Assembly (NCBI GenBank): GCA_963580455.1
Contig: OY756961.1
Coordinates: 16,163,001-16,227,000 of the forward strand
DNA from: Euonymus europaeus
Lineage: Eukaryota > Streptophyta > Magnoliopsida > Celastrales > Celastraceae
Direction: 5' to 3'
Length of the DNA stretch: 64,000 nucleotides
Of the stretch, positions 51,358 to 63,254 are shown piece by piece. Each line of letters begins with the position of its first letter. Within the stretch, counting starts at the first letter, position 1. A program made the position numbers and the translations under genes. Under the pieces are notes generated by a model. That model made no database searches and was not told where the DNA came from. It saw only the letters and a program-made list of their open reading frames with translations.

Positions 51358-54300
51358 ATTTTTATTGTTCTTATATGTCAAATTTTACGAGTATAAGCTT
51401 CATAGATTATTTCGATGCCAAAACACCAACTTTCTATGGCAAATCGACAAAACCGTTAAAAGCTCCTCCATAGAGAGAGTTGAGCAACTTCCGACCATCA
51501 ATGGTACTCGGTGTACACTTTTTATTGTTCTTATATGTAAAATTTTATGAGTATAAGCTTCATAAATTATTTCGATGACAAAACACCAACTTTATATGAC
51601 AAATGGACGAAACCGTTAAAAACTCCTCCATAGAGAGAGTTCAGCAACTTCAGACCATCAAAATTGCTCTATGTATACTTTTTATTGTTCTTCTATGTCA
51701 AATTTTACGAGTATAAGATTCCTAGATTATTTCGATGCCAAAACACCAACTTTCTATGACAAATAGACAAAACCGCTAAAAGCTCCTCCATAAAGAGTGT
51801 TGAGCGACTTCGGACCTTCAAAGTTGCTCGGTGTACAATTTTTATTGTTCTTATATGTCAAATTTTACGAGTATAAGCTTCATAGATTATTTCGATGCCA
51901 AAACACCAACTTTCTATGACAAATCGACAAAACCGTTAAAAGCTCCTCCATAGAGAGAGTTGAGCAACTTCCGACCATCAATGGTACTCGGTGTACACTT
52001 TTTATTGTTCTTATATGTCAAATTTTATGAGTATAAGCTTCATAGATTATTTCGATGCCAAAACACCAACTTTCTATGACAAATGGATGAAACCGTTAAA
52101 AGCTCCTCCATAGAGAGAGTCGAGCAACTTAGGACCATCAAAATTGCTCTAAGTACACTTTTTATTGTTCTTTTATGTAAAATTTTACGAGTATAAGCTT
52201 CCAAGATTATTTCGATGCCAAAACACCAACTTTCTATGACAAATGGACAAAGCCGTTAAAAGCTCCTCCATAGAGACAGTTGAGCAACTTCGGATTATCA
52301 AAGTGGCTCGGGATAGACTTTTTATTGTTCTTCTATGTCAAATTTTACGAGTATAAGCTTCCTAGATTATTTCGATGCCAAAACACCAACTTTCTATGAC
52401 AAATGGACAAAACCGTTAAAAGCTCCTCCATAGAGAGTGTTGAGCGACTTCGGACCTTCACAGTTGCTCGGTGTACAATTTTTATTGTTCTTATATGTTA
52501 AATTTTACGAGTATAAACTTCATAGATTATTTCGATGCCAAAACACCAACTTTCTATGACAAATGGACAAAACCGTTAAAAGCTGCACCATAGACAGTGT
52601 TGAGCGACTTCGGACCTTCACAGTTGCTCGGTGTACAATTTTTATTGTTCTTATATGTCAAATTTTATGAGTATAGGATTCATAGATTATTTCGATGCCA
52701 AAACACCAACTTTCTTTGACAAATGGACAAAACTGTTAGAAGCTCCTCCATAGAGAGAGTTGAGCAACTTCGGATTATCAAAGTTGCTCGGGATAGACTT
52801 TTTATTGTTCTTCTATGTCAAATTTTATGAGTATAAGCTTCCTAGATTATTTCGATGCCAAAACACCAACTTTCTATGACAAATGGACGAAACCGTTAAA
52901 AGCTCCTCCATAGAGAGAGTTGAGCAACTTAGGACCATCAAAATTGCTCTAAGTACACTTTTTATTGTTCTTTTATGTAAAATTTTACGAGTATAAGCTT
53001 CCTAGATTATTTCAATGCCAAAACACCAACTTTCTATGACAAATGGACAAAACCGTTAAAAGCTCCTCCATAGTGAGTGTTGAGCGACTTCGGACCTTCA
53101 CAGTTGCTCAGTGTAAAAATTTTATTGTTCTTATATGTTAAATTTTACGAGTATAAACTTCGTAGATTATTTCGATGCCAAAACACCAACTTTCTACGAC
53201 CAATGGACAAAACCATTAAAAGCTCCTCCATAGAGAGAGTTGAGCAACTTCGGACCATCAAAATTGCTCTATGTATACTTTTTATTGTTCTTCTATGTCA
53301 AATTTTACGAGTATAAGCTTCATAGATTATTTCGATGCCAAAACACCAACTTTCTATGGCAAATCGACAAAACCGTTAAAAGCTCCTCCATAGAGAGAGT
53401 TGAGCAACTTCCGACCATCAATGGTACTCGGTGTACACTTTTTATTGTTCTTATATGTCAAATTTTATGAGTATAAGCTTCATAGATTATTTCGATGACA
53501 AAACACCAACTTTATATGACAAATGGACGAAACCGTTAAAAGCTCCTCCATAGAGAGAGTTCAGCAACTTCAGACCATCAAAATTGCTATATGTATACTT
53601 TTTATTGTTCTTCTATGTCAAATTTTACGAGTATAAGATTCCTAGATTATTTCGATGCCAAAACACCAACTTTCTATGACAAATGGACAAAACCGCTAAA
53701 AGCTCCTCCATAGAGAGTGTTGAGCGACTTCGGACCTTCAAAGTTGCTCGGTGTACAATTTTTATTGTTCTTATATGTCAAATTTTACGAGTATAAGCTT
53801 CATAGATTATTTCGATGCCAAAACACCAACTTTCTATGACAAATCGACAAAACCGTTAAAAGCTCCTCCATAGAGAGAGTTGAGCAACTTCCGACCATCA
53901 ATGGTACTCGGTGTACACTTTTTATTGTACTTATATGTCAAATTTTATGAGTATAAGCTTCATAGATTATTTTGATGCCAAAACACCAACTTTCTATGAC
54001 AAATGGACGAAACCGTTAAAAGCTCCTCCATAGAGAGAGTTGAGCAACTTAGGACCATCAAAATTACTCTAAGTACACTTTTTATTGTTCTTTTTATGTA
54101 AAATTTTACGAGTATAAGCTTCCTAGATTATTTCGATGCCAAAACACCAACTTTCTATGACAAATGGACAAAGCCGTTAAAAGCTCCTCCATAGAGAGAG
54201 TTGAGCAACTTCGGATTATCAAAGTTGCTCGGGATAGACTTTTTATTGTTCTTCTATGTCAAATTTTATGAGTATAAGCTTCCTAGATTATTTCAATGCC

Positions 54301-54398
54301 AAAACACCAACTTTCAATGACAAATGGACAAAACCGTTAAGAGCTTCTTCATAGAGAGAGTTGAGCAACTTCGGACCATCAAAGTTGCTCGGTGTACA
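51358..54398 (+). repeat. 20-mer tandem duplication, copy B, lacking one monomer
   Basis: It repeats copy A in order but goes straight from the equivalent of 49,680 to that of 49,841 at about 52,881-52,888 (ACAAATGGACGAAACC). One complete 160-bp monomer is missing with no other change, as expected of exchange between adjacent monomers in register. Private differences include CTTCCAAGATT near 52,199, CATAGAGACAGTTG near 52,271, GTTGCTCAGTG near 53,104 and CTTTCAATGAC near 54,310. The match to copy A ends near 54,398 (TACACTTTT against TACAATTTTT). Confidence 0.88.
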
Positions 54399-57300
54399 CT
54401 TTTTATTGTTCTTATATGTCAAATTTTATGAGTATAAGCTTCATAGATTATTTCGATGCCAAAACACCAACTTTCTATGACAAATGGACGAAACCGTTAA
54501 AAGCTCCTCCATAGAGAGAGTTGAGCAACTTAGGACCATAAAAATTGCTCTAAGTACACTTTTTATTGTACTTATATGTCAAATTTTATGAGTATAAGCT
54601 TCCTAGATTATTTCGATGCCAAAACACCAACTTTCTAAGACAAATGGACAAAACCGTTAAACGCTCCTCCATAGAGAGTGTTGAGCGACTTCGGACCTTC
54701 ACAGTTGCTCGGTGTACAATTTTTATTGTTCTTATATGTTAAATTTTACGAGTATAAACTTCATAGATTATTTCGATGCTAAAACAACAACTTTCTATGA
54801 CCAATGGACAAAACCATTAAAAGCTCCTCCATAGAGAGAGTTGAGCAACTTCGGACCATAAAAATTGCTCTATGTATACTTTTTATTGTTCTTCTATGTC
54901 AAATTTTACGAGTATAAGCTTCCTAGATTATTTCGATGCCAAAACACCAACTTTCTATGACAAATGGACAAAACCGCTAAAAGCTCCTCCATAGAGAGTG
55001 TTGAGCGACTTCGGACCTTCATAGTTGCTCGGTGTACAATTTTTATTGTTCTTATATGTCAAATTTTATGAGTATAGGATTCATAGATTATTTCGATGCC
55101 AAAACACCAACTTTCTATGACAAATGGACAAAGCCGTTAAAAGCTCCTCCATAGAGAGAGTTGAGCAACTTCGGATTATCAAAGTTGCTCGGGATAGACT
55201 TTTTATTGTTCTTCTATGTCAAATTTTACGAGTATAAGCTTCCTACATTATTTCGATGCCAAAACACCAACTTTCTATGACAAATGGACAAAGCCGTTAA
55301 AAGCTCCTCCATAGAGAGAGTTGAGCAACTTCGGACCATCAAAGTTGCTCGGTGTAAAATTTTTATTGTTCTCAAATGTCAAATTTTTTGAGTATAAGCT
55401 TCATAGATTATTTCGATGCGAAAACAACAACTTTCTATGACAAATGAACAAAACCGTTAAGAGCTCCTCCATAGAGAGAGTTGAGCAACTTCGGAATATC
55501 AAAGTTGCTCGAGATAGACATTTTATTGTTCTTCTATGTCAAATTTTACGAGTATAAGCTTCCTAGATTATTTCGATGCCAAAACACCAACTTTCTATGA
55601 CAGATGGAAAAAACCGTTAAAAGCTCCTCCATAGAGTGAGTTGAGCAACTGCGGACCATCAAAATTGCTATATGTACGCTTTTTATTGTTCTTCTATGTA
55701 AAATTTTACGAGTATAAGCTTCCTAGACTATTTCGATGCCAAAACACCAACTTTCTATGACAAATGGACAAAACCGTTAAAAGCTCCTCCATAGAGAAAG
55801 TTGAGCAACTTCGGACCATCAAAGTTGCTCGGTGTACACTTTTTATTGTTCTTCTATGTCAAATTTTATGAGTATAAGCTTACTACATTATTTCGATGCC
55901 AAAACACCAACTTTCTATGACAAATGGACGAAACCGTTAAAAGCTCCTCCATAGAGAGAGTTGAGCAACTTCGGACCATCAAAATTGCTCTATGTACACT
56001 TTTTATTATTCTTCTATGTCAAATTTTACGAGTATAAGCTTCCTAGATTATTTCGATGCCAAAACACCAACTTTCTGTGACAAATGGACAAAACTGTTAA
56101 AAGCTCCTCTATAGAGAGTGATGAGTGACTTCGGACCTTCAAAGTTGCTCGGTGTACAATTTTTATTGTTCTTATATGTCAAATTTTACAAGTATAAGCT
56201 TCATAGATTATTTCGATGCCAAAACACCAACTTTCTATGACAAATGGACAAAACCATTAAAAGCTCCTCCATAGAGAGAGTTGAGCAACTTCGGACCATC
56301 AAAATTGCTCTATTTATACTTTTTACTGTTCTTCTATGTCAAATTTTACGAGTATAAGTTTCCTAGATTATTTCGATGCCAAATGGACGAAACCGTTAAA
56401 AGCTCCTCCATAGAGAGAGTTTAGCAACTTCAGACCATCAAAATTGCTCTATGTATACTTTTTATTGTTCTTCTATGTCAAATTTTACGAGTATAAGCTT
56501 TCTAGATTATTTCGATGCCAAAACACCAACTTTCTATGACAAATGGACAAAACCGCTAAAAGCTCCTCCATAGAGAGTGTTGAGCGACTTCCGACCTTCA
56601 AAGTTGCTCGGTGTACAATTTTTATTGTTCTTATATGTCAAATTTTACGAGTATAGGCTTCATAGATTATTTCGATGCCAAAACACCAACTTTCTTTGAC
56701 AAATGGACAAAACCGTTAGAAACTCCTCGATAGAGAGAGTTGAGCAACTACCGACCATCAATGGTACTCGGTGTACACTTTTTATTGTTCTTATATGTCA
56801 AATTTTATGAGTATAAGCTTCATAGATTATTTCGATGCCAAAACACCAACTTTCTATGACAAATGGACGAAACCGTTAAAAGCTCCTCCATAGAGAGAGT
56901 TGAGCAACTTAGGACCATCAAAATTGCTCTAAGTACACTTTTTATTGTTCTTTTATGTAAAATTTTACGAGTATAAGCTTCCTAGATTATTTCGATGCCA
57001 AAACACCAACTTTGTATGACAAATGGACAAAACCGTTAAAAGCTCCTCCATAGAGAGTGTTGAGCGACTTCGGACCTTCACAGTTGCTCGGTGTACAATT
57101 TTTATTGTTCTTATATGTTAAATTTTACGAGTATAAACTTCATAGATTATTTCGATGCCAAAACAACTACTTTCTATGACCAATGCACAAAACCATTAAA
57201 AGCTCCTTCATAGAGAGAGTTGAGCAACTTCGGACCATCAAAATTCCTCTATGTATACTTTTTATTGTTCTTCTATGTCAAATTTTACGAGTATAAGCTT

Positions 57301-59540
57301 CCTAGATTATTTCGATGCCAAAACACCAACTTTCTATGACAAATGGACAAAACCGTTAAGAGCTCCTCCATAGAGAGAGTTGAGCAACTTCGGAATATCA
57401 AAGTTGCTCGAGATAGACATTTTATTGTTCTTCTATGTCAAATTTTACGAGTATAAGCTTCCTAGATTATTTCGATGCCAAAACACCAACTTTCTATGAC
57501 AGATGGAAAAAACCGTTAAAAGCTCCTCCATAGAGTGAGTTGAGCAACTGCGGACCATCAAAGTTGCTCGGTGTACACTTTTTATTGTTCTTCTATGTCA
57601 AATTTTATGAGTATAAGCTTACTACATTATTTCGATGCCAAAACACCAACTTTCTATGACAAATGGACGAAACCGTTAAAAGCTCCTCCATAGAGAGAGT
57701 TGAGCAACTTCGGACCATCAAAATTGCTCTATGTACACTTTTTATTATTCTTCTATGTCAAATTTTACGAGTATAAGCTTCCTAGATTATTTCGATGCCA
57801 AAACACCAACTTTCTGTGACAAATGGACAAAACTGTTAAAAGCTCCTCTATAGAGAGTGTTGAGTGACTTCGGACCTTCAAAGTTGCTCGGTGTACAATT
57901 TTTATTGTTCTTATATGTCAAATTTTACAAGTATAAGCTTCATAGATTATTTCGATGCCAAAACACCAACTTTCTATGACAAATGGACAAAACCATTAAA
58001 AGCTCCTCCATAGAGAGAGTTGAGCAACTTCAGACCATCAAAATTGCTCTATGTATACTTTTTATTGTTCTTCTATGTCAAATTTTACGAGTATAAGCTT
58101 TCTAGATTATTTCGATGCCAAAACACCAACTTTCTATGACAAATGGACAAAACCGGTAAAAGCTCCTCCATAGAGAGTGTTGAGCGACTTCCGACCTTCA
58201 AAGTTGCTCGGTGTACAATTTTTATTGTTCTTATATGTCAAATTTTACGAGTATAGGTATCATAGATTATTTCGATGCCAAAACACCAACTTTCTTTGAC
58301 AAATGGACAAAACCGTTAGAAGCTCCTCCATAGAGAGAGTTGAGCAACTTCCGACCATCAATGGTACTCGGTGTACACTTTTTATTGTTCTTATATGTCA
58401 AATTTTACGAGTATAAACTTCATAGATTATTTCGATGCCAAAACAACAACTTTCTATGACCAATGCACAAAACCATTAAAAGCTCCTCCATAGAGAGAGT
58501 TGAGCAACTTCGGACCATCAAAATTGCTCTATGTATACTTTTTATTGTTCTTCTATGTCAAATTTTACGAGTATAAGCTTCCTAGATTATTTCGATGCCA
58601 AAACACCAACTTTCTATGACAAATGGACAAAACCGTTAAGAGCTCCTCCATAGAGAGAGTTGAGCAACTTCGGAATATCAAAGTTGCTCGAGATAGACAT
58701 TTTATTGTTCTTCTATGTCAAATTTTACGAGTATAAGCTTCCTAGATTATTTCGATGCCAAAACACCAACTTTCTATGACAGATGGAAAAAACCGTTAAA
58801 AGCTCCTCCATAGAGTGAGTTGAGCAACTACGGACCATCAAAATTGCTCTATGTACGCTTTTTATTGTTCTTCTATGTAAAATTTTACGAGTATAAGCTT
58901 CCTAGACTATTTCGATGCCAAAACACCAACTTTCTATGACAAATGGACAAAACCGTTAAAAGCTTCTCCATAGAGAAAGTTGAGCAACTTCGGACCATCA
59001 AAGTTGCTCGGTGTACACTTTTTATTGTTCTTCTATGTCAAATTTTATGAGTATAAGCTTACTACATTATTTCGATGCCAAAACACCAACTTTCTATGAC
59101 AAATGGACGAAACCGTTAAAAGCTCCTCCATAGAGAGAGTTGAGCAACTTCGGACCATCAAAATTGCTCTATGTACACTTTTTATTATTCTTCTATGTCA
59201 AATTTTACGAGTATAGGCTTCCTAGATTATTTCGATGCCAAAACACCAACTTTCTGTGACAAATGGACAAAACTGTTAAAAGCTCCTCTATAGAGAGTGT
59301 TGAGTGACTTCGGACCTTCAAAGTTGCTCGGTGTACAATTTTTATTGTTCTTATATGTCAAATTTTACAAGTATAAGCTTCATAGATTATTTCGATGCCA
59401 AAACACCAACTTTCTATGACAAATGGACAAGATCATTAAAAGCTCCTCCATAGAGAGAGTTGAGCAACTGCGGACCATCAAAATTGCTCTATGTACGCTT
59501 TTTATTGTTCTTCTATGTAAAATTTTACGAGTATAAGCTT
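54399..59540 (+). repeat. Satellite zone with 9-mer relationship and copies of 37.6-38.6 kb
   Basis: About 55,330-56,340 matches about 37,565-38,575 (offset about 17,764 bp), sharing CGGAATATCAAAG, GAGATAGACATTTT, GAGCAACTGCGG, CTAGACTATTT, CTTACTACATT and CTTTCTGTGAC. The same set recurs from 57,361 and again from 58,641. Between those last two, the offset is 1280 bp up to about 57,550 and 1440 bp after it, because one monomer (CTATGTACGC...CTAGACTATT) is absent from the first. The zone also holds a 139-bp monomer near 56,380. All sequence is satellite. Confidence 0.78.
56371..56390 (+). repeat. Junction of a 21-bp deletion within a monomer (139-bp monomer)
   Basis: TTTCGATGCC is followed directly by AAATGGACGA. 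Normal monomers have CCAAAACACCAACTTTC TATGACAAATGG in this position, so 21 bp are missing. The break falls in a CAAA that is present at both ends of the lost segment, which fits a microhomology-mediated or slippage deletion. This is the largest deviation from 160 bp that I found in any monomer. It shifts the register of everything downstream relative to the upstream HOR copies. Confidence 0.88.
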
Positions 59541-60533
59541 CCTTGATTATTTCGATGCCAAAACACCAACTTTCTGTGACAAATGGACAAAACTGTTAAA
59601 AGCTCCTCTATACAGAGTGTTGAGCGACTTCGGACCATCAAAGTTGTTTGGTTAACAATTTTTATTATTCTTATATGTCAAATTTTCCAAGTATAAGCTT
59701 CATAGATTATTTCAATGCCAAAACAACAACTTTCTATGACAAATGGACAAAACCGTGAAAAGCTTCTCCATAGAGAGAGTTGAGCAACTTGTGACCATCA
59801 AAATTGCTCTATGTATACTTTTTATTGTTCTTCTATGTCAAATTTTACGAGTATAAGCTTCATAGATTATTTCGATGCCAAAACATTAACTTTCTATGAT
59901 AAATGGACAAAACCGTTAAAAGCTCCTCCATAGAGAGTGTTGAGCGACTTCGGACCATCAAAGTTGTTTGGTTAACAATTTTTATTATTCTTATATGTCA
60001 AATTTTACAAGTATAAGCTTCATAGATTATTTCGATGCCAAAACACCAACTTTCTATGACAAATGGACGAAACCGTTAAAAGCTCCTCCATAGAGAGAGT
60101 TGAGCAACTGCGGACCATCAAAATTGCTCTATGTACACTTTTTATTGTTCTTCTATGTCAAATTTTACGAGTATAAGCTTCCTAGATTATTTCGATGCCA
60201 AAACACCAACTTTCTGTGACAAATGGACGAAACTGTTAAAAGCTCCTCTATACAGAGTGTTGAGCGACTTCGGACCATCAAAGTTGTTTGGTTAACAATT
60301 TTTATTATTCTTATATGTCAAATTTTACAAGTATAAGCTTCATAGATTATTTCGATGCCAAAACAACAACTTTCTATGACAAATGGACAAAACCGTGAAA
60401 AGCTTCTCCATAGAGAGAGTTCAGCAACTTTGGACCATCAAAACTGCTCTATGTATACTTTTTATTGTTCTTATATGTCAAATTTTACGATTATAAGCTT
60501 CATAGATTATTTCTATGCCAAAACACCAACTTT
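59541..60533 (+). repeat. GTTAAC-marked satellite subfamily block, first copy
   Basis: Three monomers here read AAGTTGTTTGGTTAACAATTTTTATTATTC (59,641, 59,961 and 60,281, each 320 bp apart), creating an HpaI site (GTTAAC) where other monomers have GCTCGGTGTACAAT. They alternate with CTATGTATAC or CTATGTACAC monomers, so this is a 320-bp dimer array. Other markers are CTCCTCTATACAGAG, CCGTGAAAAGCTTCTCC and TTTTACAAGTATAAG. The second GAAAAGCTTCTCC adds an extra HindIII site. The block is repeated at 62,262-63,254. Confidence 0.87.
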
Positions 60534-62261
60534 CTTTGACAAATGGACAAAACCGTTAGAAGCTCCTCCATAGAGAGAGTTGAGCTACTTCGGATTATCA
60601 AAGTTGCTCGGGATAGACTTTTTATTGTTCTTCTATGTCAAATTTTACGAGTATAAGCTTCCTACATTATTTCGATGCCAAAACACCAACTTTCTATGAC
60701 AAATGGACAAAGCCGTTAAAAGCTCCTCCATAGAGAGAGTTGAGCAACTTCGGATTATCAAAGTTGCTCGGGATAGACTTTTTATTGTTCTTCTATGTCA
60801 AATTTTACGAGTATAAGCTTCCTAGATTATTTCGATTCCAAAACACCAACTTTCTATGACAAATGGACAAAACCGTTAAAAGCTCCTCCATAGAGAGTGT
60901 TGAGCGACTTCGGACCTTCACAGTTACTCGGTGTACAATTTTTATTGTTCTTATATGTTAAATTTTACGAGTATAAACTTCATAGATTATTTCGATGCCA
61001 AAACAACAACTTTCTATGACCAATGGACAAAACCATTAAAAGCTCCTCCATAGAGAGAGTTGAGCAACTTCGGACCATCAAAATTGCTCTATGTATACTT
61101 TTTATTGTTCTTCTATGCCAAATTTTTTCGAGTATAAGCTTCCTAGATTATTTCGATGCCAAAACACCAACTCTCTATGACAAATGGACAAAACCGTTAA
61201 AAGCTCCTCCATAGAGAGTGTTGAGCGACTTCGGACCTTCAAAGTTGCTCGGTGTACAATTTTTATTGTTCTTATATGTCAAATTTTACGAGTATAAGCT
61301 TCATAGATTATTTCGATGCCAAAACACCAACTTTCTATGACAAATCGACAAAACCGTTAAAAGCTCCTCCATAGAGAGAGTTGAGCAACTTCTGACCATC
61401 AATGGTACTCGGTGTACACTTTTTATTGTTCTTATATGTCAAATTTTATGAGTATAAGCTTCATAGATTATTTCGATGCCAAAACACCGACTTTATATGA
61501 CAAATGGACGAAACCGTTAAAAGCTCCTCCATAGAGAGAGTTCAGCAACTTCAGACCATCAAAATTGCTCTATGTATACTTTTTATTGTTCTTCTATGTC
61601 AAATTTTACAAGTATAAGCTTCCTAGATTATTTCGATGCCAAAACACCAACTTTCTATGACAAATGGACAAAACCGCTAAAAGCTCCTCCATAGAGAGTG
61701 TTGAGCGACTTCGGACCATCAAAGTTGCTCGGTGTACACTTTTTATTGTTCTTATATGTCAAATTTTATGAGTATAAGCTTTATAGATTATTTCGATGCC
61801 AAAACACCAACTTTCTATGACAAATGGACGAAACCGTTAAAAGCTCCTCCATAGAGAGAGTTGAGCAACTTAGGACCATCAAAATTGCTCTAAGTACACT
61901 TTTTATTGTTCTTTTATGTAAAATTTTACGAGTATAAGCTTCCTAGATTATTTCGATGCCAAAACACCAACTTTGTATGACAAATGGACAAAACCGTTAA
62001 AAGCTCCTCCATAGAGAGTGTTGAGCGACTTCGGACCTTCACAGTTGCTCGGTGTACAATTTTTATTGTTCTTATATGTTAAATTTTACGAGTATAAACT
62101 TCATAGATTATTTCGATGCCAAAACACCAACTTTCTATGACCAATGCACAAAACCATTAAAAGCTCCTCCATAGAGAGTGTTGAGCGACTTCGGACCTTC
62201 ACAGTTACTCGGTGTACAATTTTTATTGTTCTTATATGTTAAATTTTACGAGTATAAGCTT
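60534..62261 (+). repeat. Ordinary satellite monomers between the two GTTAAC blocks
   Basis: About eleven monomers of the types found at 29-37 kb and 54-58 kb (CGGATTATCAAAG with GGGATAGAC, ACCTTCACAGTTACTCGG, TGACCATCAATGGTACTCGG, CTTAGGACCATC with CTAAGTACAC). One monomer is 161 bp (CAAATTTTTTCGAG near 61,126). I see no HOR of its own and nothing other than satellite. Confidence 0.75.
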
Positions 62262-63254
62262 CCTAGATTATTTCGATGCCAAAACACCAACTTTCTGTGA
62301 CAAATGGACAAAACTGTTAAAAGCTCCTCTATACAGAGTGTTGAGCGACTTCGGACCATCAAAGTTGTTTGGTTAACAATTTTTATTATTCTTATATGTC
62401 AAATTTTACAAGTATAAGCTTCATAGATTATTTCAATGCCAAAACAACAACTTTCTATGACAAATGGACAAAACCGTGAAAATCTTCTCCATAGAGAGAG
62501 TTGAGCAACTTTGGACCATCAAAATTGCTCTATGTATACTTTTTATTGTTCTTCTATGTCAAATTTTACGAGTATAAGCTTCATAGATTATTTCGATGCC
62601 AAAACATTAACTTTCTATGATAAATGGACAAAACCGTTAAAAGCTCCTCCATAGAGAGTGTTGAGCGACTTCGGACCATCAAAGTTGTTTGGTTAACAAT
62701 TTTTATTATTCTTATATGTCAAATTTTACAAGTATAAGCTTCATAGATTATTTCGATGCCAAAACACCAACTTTCTATGACAAATGGACGAAACCGTTAA
62801 AAGCTCCTCAATAGAGAGAGTTGAGCAACTGCGGACCATCAAAATTGCTCTATGTACACTTTTTATTGTTCTTCTATGTCAAATTTTACGAGTATAAGCT
62901 TCCTAGATTATTTCGATGCCAAAACACCAACTTTCTGTGACAAATGGACGAAACTGTTAAAAGCTCCTCTATACAGAGTGTTGAGCGACTTCGGACCATC
63001 AAAGTTGTTTGGTTAACAATTTTTATTATTCTTATATGTCAAATTTTACAAATATAAGCTTCATAGATTATTTCGATGCCAAAACAACAACTTTCTATGA
63101 CAAATGGACAAAACCGTGAAAAGCTTCTCCATAGAGAGAGTTGAGCAACTTTGGACCATCAAAACTGCTCTATGTATACTTTTTATTGTTCTTATATGTC
63201 AAATTTTACGATTATAAGCTTCATAGATTATTTCGATGCCAAAACACCAACTTT
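62262..63254 (+). repeat. GTTAAC-marked satellite subfamily block, second copy (offset 2721 bp)
   Basis: GTTAAC monomers at about 62,362, 62,682 and 63,002 repeat those of the first block at an offset of 2721 bp, 17 x 160 plus 1. The extra base lies in CAAATTTTTTCGAG near 61,126. Small differences include TTTTACAAG against TTTTCCAAG (near 59,687), AATCTTCTCC against AAGCTTCTCC (near 62,480) and CTCAATAGAG (near 62,807). The sequence between the two blocks (60,534-62,261) is mixed ordinary monomers. Confidence 0.87.

Noticed and set aside
59641..59670. Transposon insertion or target site at the GTTAAC variant
   Set aside because: The variant is a handful of substitutions within a full-length 160-bp monomer. 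There is no inserted sequence, terminal repeat or target duplication.
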